Shown: positions 14,977-22,247 of the stretch, one piece after another
Layout of the letters: each line of letters starts with the position of its first letter
How positions within the stretch are numbered: the first letter of the stretch is position 1
Assembly (NCBI GenBank): GCA_937927905.1
Contig: CALFWP010000166.1
Span: 1-24,267, forward strand
Length of the DNA: 24,267 nucleotides
From: an uncultured Neomegalonema sp.
GTDB taxonomy: Bacteria > Pseudomonadota > Alphaproteobacteria > Rhodobacterales > Rhodobacteraceae
Direction: 5' to 3'
The notes under the pieces: generated by a model
Databases searched by the model: none
What the model saw: only the letters and a program-made list of their open reading frames with translations
What the model was told of the DNA's origin: nothing
Position numbers and translations under genes: made by a program

Positions 14977-16836
14977 GTGAGTGCTGTGGCTGCTGATACG
15001 GATCGGAAAAAGGGAAAGCCAGCATTATTGAGGCGGCTGTTGCCGTTTTTCAAACCATACAAGGGACAGGTTTTTGCTGCGGCTTTTGCGCTGACGTCTG
15101 CGGCATTCTTTACGTTGCTTATGCCCATTGCCCTCCGGCGGGTGATCGACCTCGGGTTTGATCAGGAAAAAGCGGAATATATCGACCGGTATTTTCTGGC
15201 TATGATCGGGGTGGCGGGGGCGCTCGCGATTGCGACGTCTCTGCGCTATTATTTTGTGACATGGCTGGGCGAGCGGATTGTCACGGATATCCGGCGCGAA
15301 ACATATGATCATGCCATCGGTATGAGCCCGCGGTTTTTTGAAACAATACGCACCGGTGAGGCGCTGTCACGCATCAATACTGACACAACACTGGTTCAGA
15401 CGCTGGTGGCCAGCACTGTTTCGATCGGATTGCGCAATATCCTCCTGCTGGTTGGAGGTGTCGTCATGCTGTTGCTTACAAGTGCGAAACTGACAGGGCT
15501 GGTCCTTCTAATTGTTCCGGTTATTGTCATCCCGATTATTCTGATGGGACGGCGCGTGCGCGGTTTCTCCAAACTTGCCCAGGATAAGATTGCCGAAACC
15601 TCTGCAATTGCCGGTGAGACCCTCGGATCGGTGCGTGATGTGCAAAGTTTTACGTATGAGGATTTTGCCAGGCAACGGTTTGGAGAGGCTGCCGAGGGTG
15701 CTTATACGGCTTCGCACAGGCGGATCTCCGCAAGGTCGCGATTGACTGCGATTGTCATATTTTTGCTGTTTACCGGCATCGTCAGCGTCATGTGGATCGG
15801 GGCATCCGATGTGATCAATGACCGCATGACCGCCGGAGAGCTGGGGCAGTTTATTCTCTATGCGGTGATTGTTGCCGGTGCCTTTGCCGCGCTTTCGGAC
15901 ATGTGGACACAGTTGCAACAGGCGGCGGGAGCAACAGAGCGTCTGGTTGAAATCCTCGACAGTAAAGCGGATATTGTGATGCCCGCCAATCCGCGCGCAA
16001 TGCCGGAACCGCGCGGTGAAATTTCATTCAATAATGTGTCGTTCAGTTTCCCGAGCCGTTCGGATGAAAGGGCGCTTGATAATATCAGTTTTACTGTAAA
16101 GCCCGGAGAAACTGTCGCGGTGGTCGGGCCTTCCGGAGCGGGAAAGACGACGATTTTCAGTTTATTGCAGCGTTTTTATGACCCTTCAGACGGTGCGATC
16201 CGGCTGGATGGCGTATTTCTGCCGGATGCAGATCCGAAAGCGGTTCGTGCCCGTCTGTCTGTTGTGCCGCAGGAACCGGCAATTTTTGCCGCCAGCGTGA
16301 TGGATAACATTTTGTTCGGGCACCCGGGCGCAACCGAAGCGGATGCTATGAAGGCAGCGAAAGCCGCCGCTGCGAGCGGTTTTATTGAGGCGTTGCCCGA
16401 TGGATATGCCACAGAGGTCGGAGAGCGCGGTGTTATGCTATCCGGTGGTCAGAAACAGCGCATTGCCATTGCCAGAGCAATTTTGCGTGACGCGCCGGTT
16501 CTGCTGCTCGACGAGGCGACTTCTGCCCTTGATGCGGAAAGTGAACGTGCGGTGCAGCAGGCATTTGAAATGCTATCCAGGGAGCGCACAACGCTGGTTA
16601 TCGCTCATCGCCTTGCGACAGTGAAAATGGCCGATCGCATTATTGTGCTGGAGGATGGCAAGATCGTTGCTGAGGGCACCCATGACAGCCTGGTCGCCGA
16701 AGGCGGGCTTTATGCGCGGCTGGCAAAGTTACAATTCACCGGCTTACGTGCGGTTGACGGAGAGCTCGGCAACGCGTCCCGTTCCGTAAGGCGAGGGGTG
16801 TCCATCGGGCAATCCGCCGGTGATACAACGGGCTGA
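14977..16836 (+). CDS. ABC exporter, fused permease and ATP-binding half-transporter
   Basis: About 619 residues, a type-I exporter half-transporter that works as a homodimer in the inner membrane, of the MsbA/multidrug group. The membrane domain spans about residues 30-320 with six predicted helices, for example AAAFALTSAAFFTLLMPIAL and the pair around 150-190. The nucleotide-binding domain has Walker A GPSGAGKTT at about 384-392, the Q-loop VPQEPAIFA, signature LSGGQKQRIAIARAIL, Walker B VLLLDEATSALD and the switch His in IAHRLATV. The frame is open from a TTG at 14929; both that TTG and the GTG at 14977 have GAAG 5 bp upstream, and the GTG is chosen as the stronger start codon. The substrate is unknown. 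lipB follows after 14 bp. Confidence 0.92.
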   Translation: MSAVAADTDRKKGKPALLRRLLPFFKPYKGQVFAAAFALTSAAFFTLLMPIALRRVIDLGFDQEKAEYIDRYFLAMIGVAGALAIATSLRYYFVTWLGERIVTDIRRETYDHAIGMSPRFFETIRTGEALSRINTDTTLVQTLVASTVSIGLRNILLLVGGVVMLLLTSAKLTGLVLLIVPVIVIPIILMGRRVRGFSKLAQDKIAETSAIAGETLGSVRDVQSFTYEDFARQRFGEAAEGAYTASHRRISARSRLTAIVIFLLFTGIVSVMWIGASDVINDRMTAGELGQFILYAVIVAGAFAALSDMWTQLQQAAGATERLVEILDSKADIVMPANPRAMPEPRGEISFNNVSFSFPSRSDERALDNISFTVKPGETVAVVGPSGAGKTTIFSLLQRFYDPSDGAIRLDGVFLPDADPKAVRARLSVVPQEPAIFAASVMDNILFGHPGATEADAMKAAKAAAASGFIEALPDGYATEVGERGVMLSGGQKQRIAIARAILRDAPVLLLDEATSALDAESERAVQQAFEMLSRERTTLVIAHRLATVKMADRIIVLEDGKIVAEGTHDSLVAEGGLYARLAKLQFTGLRAVDGELGNASRSVRRGVSIGQSAGDTTG

Positions 16837-16850
16837 AACGGGGTAATGCC

Positions 16851-17555
16851 ATGATATGCCAACCGCAAAACGCCGTTGCAGTTGCCGCCACTGATCGCGG
16901 CCTTGAATGGCGCGTGGATGATCAGCCGGTAGATTATCCGCAGGCATTGGCGTTCATGGAGGCAAGGGCGGATGCGATCCGTAAAGAGGGCGCGCCTGAA
17001 TGCGTCTGGTTGCTGGAGCATCCCCCGCTTTATACCTCTGGCACAAGCACGAAACCGGCGGATCTACTCAATGCGCGTTTTCCTGTCCATGTTGCGGGCA
17101 GGGGAGGTGAATATACGTATCATGGACCCGGGCAGCGCATCTGTTACACCATGTTGGATTTAAAACTGCGCGGTCAGGACGTGCGGTGTTTTGTGCATCG
17201 TCTGGAGGAATGGATTATCCGCACTCTCGCCATGTTTAATGTCACGGGTGAGAGGCGGGAGGGCAGGCCCGGTGTCTGGGTCCGTCGCACGGATATCAAC
17301 GCCCCGCAGCGGGAAGATAAGATTGCTGCGTTGGGTGTACGGGTGCGCCGCTGGGTCACGCTGCACGGGATTTCGATCAATCTTGAGCCGGATTTGGATC
17401 ATTATAACGGCATTGTCCCTTGCGGTATCTCTGAGCATGGTGTGACCAGTCTTGCGGAATTGGGGATCACGGCAACGATGACGGATTTGGACATGGCCTT
17501 ACGTGAGGCATTTACAATGGTGTTTTGTGATGACCGGAAAACTGACTGCAACTGA
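16851..17555 (+). CDS. lipB: Octanoyltransferase (lipoate biosynthesis)
   Basis: A 234-residue enzyme that transfers octanoyl groups from acyl carrier protein to the lipoyl domains of 2-oxoacid dehydrogenases and the glycine cleavage H protein, in the cytosol. Diagnostic segments are EHPPLYTSGTS, RGGEYTYHGPGQ, GVWV, EDKIAALGVRVRRWVTLHG with the catalytic Lys157, and NGIVPCGI with the acyl-thioester Cys191. LipA is not in the window. It begins 14 bp after the ABC exporter gene and its last 26 bases overlap the pterin dehydratase gene, so the group is probably one transcript. Slightly longer than the E. coli enzyme but normal for Alphaproteobacteria. Confidence 0.97.
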   Translation: MICQPQNAVAVAATDRGLEWRVDDQPVDYPQALAFMEARADAIRKEGAPECVWLLEHPPLYTSGTSTKPADLLNARFPVHVAGRGGEYTYHGPGQRICYTMLDLKLRGQDVRCFVHRLEEWIIRTLAMFNVTGERREGRPGVWVRRTDINAPQREDKIAALGVRVRRWVTLHGISINLEPDLDHYNGIVPCGISEHGVTSLAELGITATMTDLDMALREAFTMVFCDDRKTDCN

Positions 17556-17823
17556 GCGTTCAGAGGCGCTGGCGGTTTTGATGAAGGCCGGTTGGATGCC
17601 GGTTGATGATCGAGATGCAATCCGTAAGTCCTTTAAATTCAAGACATTTGTTGATGCTTTTGCCTGGATGACCAAAGTTGCGTTCTGGGCGGAAAAATGG
17701 AACCACCATCCGGAATGGTCCAATGTTTACAACAGGGTTGAGGTCACGCTGATTACGCATGATTGTGACGGATTGAGTTCACTTGATGTTAAACTTGCTA
17801 AGAAATTAGACTATCTTGTCTAA
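17530..17823 (+). CDS. 4a-hydroxytetrahydrobiopterin dehydratase
   Basis: A 97-residue pterin-4a-carbinolamine dehydratase, which recycles the pterin cofactor after aromatic amino acid hydroxylation. The family signature is intact: FVDAFAWMTKVAFWAEKWNH leads into HHPEWSNVYNRVEVTL and then the His of LITHD. The C-terminus LDVKLAKKLD is also typical. The ATG at 17530 lies within the 3' end of lipB; a GTG at 17503 is also in frame but would add nine residues without family similarity. No clear Shine-Dalgarno is seen, so coupling to lipB is likely. No phenylalanine hydroxylase is in the window, so its physiological partner is unknown. Confidence 0.94.
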   Translation: MTGKLTATERSEALAVLMKAGWMPVDDRDAIRKSFKFKTFVDAFAWMTKVAFWAEKWNHHPEWSNVYNRVEVTLITHDCDGLSSLDVKLAKKLDYLV

Positions 17824-17867
17824 TCTCTGCCTTGTGCATGCCGTTTTCAATCGCTCTAAGTGATGAT

Positions 17868-18599
17868 ATGATAAAGAAAATTCTTGTTGCGGGTGTCTTG
17901 GTTTGCTGTCCTGTTGCTGTTCAGGCATCCGAGCCGGTTTCCGAAACCCTGGCATATCGTGCCTATATAGGCGGCCTGCCGGTCGGGACACTGAAGCTGG
18001 AAATTGCTATGGATGAGGACCGTTACGCGACCGAGGCGCGTTTCGATATCGCCAGGTTGTTCCGCTGGGTGCTTGATACGGACGCGCTTGCATCCTCCTC
18101 CGGGACGGTGACCGATGACGGGGGGGCGGTTCCCGAATCCTTTGATTATTGGGTGCGGGACGGTCGCAAACAGCGCAACACGGAGATGCAGTTTGATGAG
18201 GCCGGTAATGCGACCGCAGTACGTGCCGACCCTGTCTTCGATAAGCGTTCTTATGATATCAGCGGTTTCGACGAGGTCAGAGGCGCGATTGACCCTGCCA
18301 CAGCTGTTGCGATGCTCTCCGCACCCCGTACCGGGCCATGCGATGTCGATATGAAAGTCTTTGACGGCAGAAAGTTGCATCGCATTAGCATGAAGCAGGT
18401 GTCCGGTGATCAGGAAAACGCCCGGTGTGAAGGCCGATACGAACGACTGGCGGGCTTCAAGGCTAAATATATGACTCCTGAGCGGCGCTCCTACCCTTTC
18501 AATGCCGAATTGCGCCGGATCGGTCCGAACCGATGGCGGCCGGTTCGTGTGCGGGCGAAAACCAAATTTGGCAATGCAATTGCTTTGCTGAAAAAATAA
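17868..18599 (+). CDS. DUF3108 domain-containing exported protein
   Basis: A 243-residue protein with a clear signal peptide (MIKKILVAGVLVCC, likely cleavage after VQA at residue 20). The mature part begins ETLAYRAYIGGLPVGTLKLE, a typical start of DUF3108 proteins, which are predicted beta-rich periplasmic or outer-membrane-associated proteins of unknown function. Further family-like segments are ARFDIARLFRWVLD, DYWVRDGRKQRNTEMQFD and SYPFNAELRRIGPNRWRPV. The frame opens at a TTG at 17832, but the ATG at 17868 gives the clean signal peptide. It starts 44 bp after the dehydratase stop and probably belongs to the same operon. A weak terminator-like repeat lies downstream. Confidence 0.85.
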   Translation: MIKKILVAGVLVCCPVAVQASEPVSETLAYRAYIGGLPVGTLKLEIAMDEDRYATEARFDIARLFRWVLDTDALASSSGTVTDDGGAVPESFDYWVRDGRKQRNTEMQFDEAGNATAVRADPVFDKRSYDISGFDEVRGAIDPATAVAMLSAPRTGPCDVDMKVFDGRKLHRISMKQVSGDQENARCEGRYERLAGFKAKYMTPERRSYPFNAELRRIGPNRWRPVRVRAKTKFGNAIALLKK

Positions 18600-18665
18600 G
18601 TGCGCCCGCGCTGTGACAGATCTGTTGCGGCGGACGCATCGCGTTTTATGTCCCTTTCCCGGGTA

Positions 18666-18695
18666 GCTGTTTTTTCAAAAAGCTAAAAAGACAGC
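18666..18695. terminator. Terminator-like repeat between DUF3108 and peroxiredoxin genes
   Basis: GCTGTTTTTT (18666-18675) pairs with AAAAAGACAGC (18685-18695) with one mismatch. It is AT-rich and symmetric, so it could end transcription from both convergent genes, but the stem is weak. Confidence 0.35.
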
Positions 18696-18725
18696 GATCC
18701 AGGAAAAAGCCTTTCCGAAGCATGT

Positions 18726-19214
18726 TTAAAGCGTGGCGAGGAGGGCTTCGGCGCTGCTTTTGGACGCCTCACCCGGGTTATCGTCAATCAGAAAAGATTC
18801 AACCATGCCGTCCTTTACCAGCATTGCATAACGCTTCGAGCGTATACCGAGGCCGCGTTCCGTCAGGTCCAGCTCCATGCCGATGGCACTGGTAAATGCC
18901 GCGCTTCCGTCCGCAAGCATTTGTATATCGCTTCCGGCGGTGGTGTCCTTTGCCCAGGCGTCGAGAACGAAGACATCATTTACTGAGATACAGGCAATCT
19001 GATCCACGCCCTTCGCGCGCAACGCGTCGGCATTGGCCAGAAATCCCGGCAAATGGGTCATATGGCAGGTCGGTGTAAACGCACCCGGCACCGCAAAGAC
19101 GGCGACAGTTTTGTTGTTGAAAACCTCTGCCGTGCTCGCCTGCGCCGGTCCGTCCGCTGTCATAACGCCGAATGTCGCATCCGGCAGCTTATCGCCCGCT
19201 TTAATTGCAGCCAT
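18726..19214 (-). CDS. Peroxiredoxin (Prx5/AhpE-like redoxin)
   Basis: A 162-residue thiol peroxidase that reduces hydrogen peroxide and alkyl hydroperoxides in the cytosol. The active-site block is VPGAFTPTCHMTHLPGF, with the peroxidatic Cys at residue 50 and the supporting Pro43 and Thr47. IGMELDLTERGLGIRSKRYA is the conserved C-terminal stretch, with the Arg that activates the cysteine. A second Cys (in QIACISV) is in the core and not at a usual resolving position, so a 1-Cys or glutathione-dependent mechanism is likely. The frame is open to 19382, but the ATG at 19214 is chosen because AAAGGA lies 7 bp upstream and because MAAIKAGDKLPDATF is the standard start. It diverges from the flavoprotein gene over only 67 bp. 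Confidence 0.95.
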   Translation of the reverse strand: MAAIKAGDKLPDATFGVMTADGPAQASTAEVFNNKTVAVFAVPGAFTPTCHMTHLPGFLANADALRAKGVDQIACISVNDVFVLDAWAKDTTAGSDIQMLADGSAAFTSAIGMELDLTERGLGIRSKRYAMLVKDGMVESFLIDDNPGEASKSSAEALLATL

Positions 19215-19245
19215 TACAGTTCCTTTGGTTGATCTCTTCTGCTGC

Positions 19246-19284
19246 ATGAAATAGCGAGATTTATATGCAAAGCGAGGATTTATG
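19246..19284 (+). repeat. Duplicated leader with two Shine-Dalgarno/start-like copies
   Basis: Two related 17-bp segments lie at 19246-19262 and 19265-19281, sharing 15 of 18 aligned positions with two single-base gaps. The core AGCGAG(G)ATTTATATG / AGCGAGGATTTATGG places a GAGG/GAGA and an ATG in each copy. The second leads directly into the flavoprotein gene at 19282. Confidence 0.5.
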
Positions 19285-20541
19285 GCTGACGACATGCGAA
19301 AATTTCTGATTATAGGTGCAGGGCATGCCTCCGCACAGCTTTGCGAGAGCTTGCGCCGTGGCGGTTTCGGCGGAAAAATCACCCTGATCGGTGAGGAAGC
19401 CTGGCTTCCCTATCAGCGACCTCCCTTATCGAAAGCCTACTTACTGGGTGATTTTGCGCGTGAACGGCTGTTCGTCAAACCACGCTCTTTTTATGACGAC
19501 AACGATATCGAATTACGCCTCGGGCACCCTGTGACATCAATCGACAGGGAGGAGCGCAAGGTTACGCTGGGCGATGAGACACTGTCCTATGACCGTCTTG
19601 CATTGCTGACGGGGGCGCGGGTACGCACATTGGAGTGTCCGGGAGCGCATCTTTCGGGTGTCCATTATGTGCGCGGCATCGACGATATTGACGGGCTGGA
19701 ACCGGCGATACCGGATGCGCGAACCGCTGTTGTAATCGGCGGAGGGTATATCGGATTAGAGGCCGCAGCTGTGCTGCGTAAAAAGGGTTTGGAGGTCACG
19801 GTCCTGCACCGCTCACCCCGCCTGCTCTCCCGCGTTGCTAGCGCTGAAACAGCGGCATTTATGCATAAATTACATGAAGAAGAGGGCGTACATATCCGCC
19901 TTAATCAGACAGTCAGTGCGATTGAGGGCGCAGGAAAAGTTGAGCGTGTCGAGGTTGAACGGGTTGTCGTTGATCATCTGGAGCATACCAATCGGATCGA
20001 AATTCCTGCTGATATTGTGGTTGCGGGCATTGGCGTTCTTCCCAATCAGCGCCTTGCCTCGGATGCAGGATTGCAAACCGGTGATGGCATTGTCGTCGAT
20101 GAATATTGCCGGACGGCGGATCCGGATATTTTTGCGGCGGGAGATGTGGCAGAGCATCCGCATCCGCCCTATGGGACATTGCGGCTGGAATCGGTGCAAA
20201 ACGCGCTTGATCAGGCCAAGATCTGTGCGGCTTCGATGCTGGGCGATACGGAACCATATGCGGCAATGCCCTGGTTTTGGTCTGATCAGTACGATGTTAA
20301 GTTCCAATCCGCCGGTCTTCCTATGGGGTATTCCGCTGCGGTTTGGCGTGAGGGGGACAAACCCCGTTCAGGATCAAACTGGATTTATTCCGGAGATCGC
20401 CTGATTTGTGTGGAGGCAATGAACGATCCCCGCGCATATATGACAGGTAAGCGATGGCTCGAAAGCGGTGCTTCACCTGCTGCGGAACAGATCGGCGATG
20501 CATCAGTCGGGTTTAAGTCGGTGCGGGTCTATAGTGTATAG
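19282..20541 (+). CDS. FAD-dependent NAD(P)H oxidoreductase (ferredoxin-reductase type)
   Basis: A 419-residue flavoprotein of the putidaredoxin/rhodocoxin-reductase group, which passes electrons from NAD(P)H to a ferredoxin or similar protein. The FAD-binding dinucleotide fold starts at IIGAGHASAQ (GxGxxS near residue 12), followed by PYQRPPLSKAYL. A second nucleotide fold for NAD(P)H is at VIGGGYIGLEAA (about 151-162). The late FAD motif is FAAGDVAEHP (about 284-293). The C-terminal domain includes PWFWSDQYDVKFQSAGLP, typical of this group. GAGGA lies 3 bp before the ATG at 19282, which is close; the ATG at 19294 (MRKFLIIG) is an alternative. No ferredoxin, cytochrome P450 or oxygenase lies nearby, so its partner is unknown. 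Confidence 0.93.
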   Translation: MADDMRKFLIIGAGHASAQLCESLRRGGFGGKITLIGEEAWLPYQRPPLSKAYLLGDFARERLFVKPRSFYDDNDIELRLGHPVTSIDREERKVTLGDETLSYDRLALLTGARVRTLECPGAHLSGVHYVRGIDDIDGLEPAIPDARTAVVIGGGYIGLEAAAVLRKKGLEVTVLHRSPRLLSRVASAETAAFMHKLHEEEGVHIRLNQTVSAIEGAGKVERVEVERVVVDHLEHTNRIEIPADIVVAGIGVLPNQRLASDAGLQTGDGIVVDEYCRTADPDIFAAGDVAEHPHPPYGTLRLESVQNALDQAKICAASMLGDTEPYAAMPWFWSDQYDVKFQSAGLPMGYSAAVWREGDKPRSGSNWIYSGDRLICVEAMNDPRAYMTGKRWLESGASPAAEQIGDASVGFKSVRVYSV

Positions 20542-20644
20542 GCACTGTTGCCCGATGCAGGAGTAATGCTTTGCATAAACCTTGGCATCCGGCCCCTGAT
20601 AATGTATCAGTACGGTACAGGTGCATTCAAGTGTTTGTGATGTA

Positions 20645-21115
20645 ATGATTGCCGATACGCCGTCTTTGCCGAACGTTCCTTTGTTATCAGGTGTTCCGGA
20701 CTCTTTTGAAGGGTTGAGCGCCAGGATACTAGGTGCCGAGCGTGATGAGGTGCCGGAGCGTAAGGCCGGTCCGTCCACGATGACCGGACCGTTGATCTCA
20801 GCACCGTTATCGCGTCAATCCGCCGAATTCCACAACTTTATCACAGAACCGACACGGCCTGACAGTGCCGCTATTGCGCCACCTTTTGTTCTGAAATCAC
20901 CCGCGATTGCACCGCCTTCACGTCCGGTAAGGCCATCGATTTCTCCGCCTGTTTCGGGTGTGCCGGACAATTCGCTCAGCGGCATTGGCGGAATGATGAA
21001 CGGAACCGCGGCGAAACTTGCGTACATGGTAAATGATAGTTTTACGCAAGTTCCGGCTCAATCCTGGTCGCCTTTCAGAGTTGGCGCCAACAGTTCGGTT
21101 CTGCCACTGCTGTAG
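20645..21115 (+). CDS. Hypothetical Pro-rich reading frame, ends at in-frame TAG
   Basis: A plus-strand frame of about 156 residues that I do not recognise. It is rich in Pro, Ser and Ala and contains a three-copy 11-residue repeat at 20867-20965. It has no signal peptide or membrane segment. The frame is open from 20603 (after a TAA) with a GTG at 20621 and an ATG at 20645; neither has a Shine-Dalgarno. The TAG at 21113-21115 is followed in the same frame by a further open 106 codons, so this may be the front half of a broken gene. The antisense frame is also fairly open because both share wobble positions, and second-position C is unusually high here, so the coding strand itself is not certain. 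Confidence 0.35.
   Translation: MIADTPSLPNVPLLSGVPDSFEGLSARILGAERDEVPERKAGPSTMTGPLISAPLSRQSAEFHNFITEPTRPDSAAIAPPFVLKSPAIAPPSRPVRPSISPPVSGVPDNSLSGIGGMMNGTAAKLAYMVNDSFTQVPAQSWSPFRVGANSSVLPLL
20867..20965 (+). repeat. Three 33-bp tandem repeats (11-residue unit)
   Basis: In the plus frame the units read AAIAPPFVLKS, PAIAPPSRPVR and PSISPPVSGVP, with Ile and the Pro-Pro pair kept in all three. Copies start at 20867, 20900 and 20933. The antisense reading gives Gly-Gly-x-Ile repeats with the same period, so the repeat supports coding but does not fix the strand. Confidence 0.6.
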
Positions 21116-21136
21116 AGCTGCTGTGATACCGGCGCT

Positions 21137-21433
21137 TTGATAAGGCGTGACCTGGTTTTCCGTTGTCGGCCAGATTCAGCATACGGAGGCTCTATTTTTC
21201 GGACAAGTATTGAGCCTGATCTGATTGATTTGCCCGGTAAAGATGTCCTAATTGGCGCTCTGACCGCGGATATATTCACCCGGAAATGCATGGGGTATGA
21301 TAGCAATGCGGCTGGGTGCTGTTCCATGGGAACACGCGATTATATCATCGGTCCGATACCGGATACAGACCGGCTTTTGGCCAGGCTTAGCGAGCGGTCC
21401 GGAGGTGAAATTCCGTATAATGAGGTTTTATAG
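21137..21433 (+). CDS. Hypothetical frame continuing past the TAG
   Basis: A plus-strand frame of about 98 residues, not recognised, lying in the same frame as the preceding Pro-rich stretch and separated from it by one TAG. The TTG at 21137 has no clear Shine-Dalgarno, and the frame is actually open from 21116. Unlike the front half, its base composition by codon position looks coding on the plus strand (first position rich in G and A). It contains RTSIEPDLIDLPGKDVLIGA, a Cys cluster (KCMGYDSNAAGCCSMG) and an acidic-basic tail DTDRLLARLSER. It may be the C-terminal domain of a degraded gene, or an independent small protein. The remaining 21434-21528 stretch shows nothing recognisable. Confidence 0.35.
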   Translation: MIRRDLVFRCRPDSAYGGSIFRTSIEPDLIDLPGKDVLIGALTADIFTRKCMGYDSNAAGCCSMGTRDYIIGPIPDTDRLLARLSERSGGEIPYNEVL

Positions 21434-21528
21434 GCTTTGAATATGGTCGCGAGCTGTTTCCGCATCCGCAGTGCTGTCGGGATAGTATGTCCTTTACCGC
21501 AGTCCATGTTAATCCTGACAATGAAACC

Positions 21529-22113
21529 CTATAATGCCGGCTCGTAAATCCTTTGTGGCGGGATATGCAGACGCGCTGTTTCATTTAAAGCAATAATGCC
21601 GTTTTTTTCCACCCAGGCGGTGACACCGCGTCGCCCTGTGGCATATTTTGTAAAAGCGGTTGATTTTTCCGGCCGGTGTATTCCGATCTGAGCGGCGGTA
21701 TACCGGCACGGCGCATTTTCCATATCAACAACCAAAGAGGTGCCGCCCTCGAAAATAAGGCGACTACCGGGCGGAAGTTGTGTCAAGTCCGGAATACCCT
21801 CGAATACAAGATTGGCGCCGACCCATTCCGGTTTGATTGTATCCAACCCCATATCCGATGCGATGCCGTCCAGTTCCTCCCGGCTGAGTATTGAAATCTG
21901 GCGCGCATTCCTGATTTCGGTACCACGCTTATACTGCAGCTTTACGCGTGAGCATGAGGGGCGGGTTAACCCGCCATGGTCTTCGCCTTCAAATCCCTCA
22001 TAAGTCACGGTCACGCTATCCAGCGCCGTGCTTTCGAGGTCATCTTTGCGGCTGTTGTTTATATAAAGGCCAAAGACACGTCCGTGTATCGCTGTCGGTT
22101 TTAGAATCGCCAT
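21529..22113 (-). CDS. MOSC domain-containing protein
   Basis: A 194-residue cytosolic protein of the MOSC family, the C-terminal domain of molybdenum-cofactor sulfurases that also occurs alone and is thought to carry sulfur for metal-sulfur clusters. The family core is GGLTRPSCSRVKLQY, then NLVFEGIPDLTQLPPGSRLI and the cysteine motif MENAPCRYTAAQIG, where the Cys is the likely sulfur carrier. TGRRGVTAWVEKNGII completes the domain. The frame extends to 22131, but the ATG at 22113 (MAILKPTAIHGRV) is chosen because GAGGG lies just upstream. It diverges from the TPR lipoprotein gene over 134 bp. No molybdenum cofactor gene lies nearby, so its partner is unknown. Confidence 0.88.
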   Translation of the reverse strand: MAILKPTAIHGRVFGLYINNSRKDDLESTALDSVTVTYEGFEGEDHGGLTRPSCSRVKLQYKRGTEIRNARQISILSREELDGIASDMGLDTIKPEWVGANLVFEGIPDLTQLPPGSRLIFEGGTSLVVDMENAPCRYTAAQIGIHRPEKSTAFTKYATGRRGVTAWVEKNGIIALNETARLHIPPQRIYEPAL

Positions 22114-22185
22114 TTGGCCCTCTGTTTGCACAGCCTGTTAACAAACCGGTAAGGATACCAGTAAGTTCCTGACCGGTGTTTCAAA

Positions 22186-22216
22186 TCCGGACACTACCTA
22201 CAGGTGAATGTCCGGA
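22186..22216. promoter_or_regulatory. Inverted repeat upstream of the TPR lipoprotein gene
   Basis: TCCGGACA (22186-22193) and TGTCCGGA (22209-22216) are perfect 8-bp inverted arms with a 15-base spacer. The site lies between the divergent MOSC and lipoprotein genes, 31 bp before the lipoprotein ATG. It could be an operator or a hairpin in the leader. Confidence 0.45.
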
Positions 22217-22247
22217 CTAACTCTACAGTCCGTGGAAGGCTTATTAT

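Noticed and set aside
20566..20640. A 24-codon frame with AGGAG 2 bp before an ATG, upstream of the Pro-rich frame
   Set aside because: The spacing to the ATG is too short for normal initiation, and it is in a different frame from the long one. A frameshift link is only speculation.
20503..20778. A minus-strand reading frame that reads quite protein-like and continues, in the same frame, through 20815-21057 and 21061-21327 with only two stops
   Set aside because: It is the antisense of the plus frame and shares its wobble positions, so a low stop count is expected as a shadow. Its first-position purine content is good in the front half but poor opposite 21137-21433. It also overlaps the end of the flavoprotein gene by 39 bp. 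It is not excluded, only less favoured.
22141..22180. Two ACCGGT palindromes near 22145 and 22172
   Set aside because: Six-base palindromes are common by chance and show no extended symmetry.
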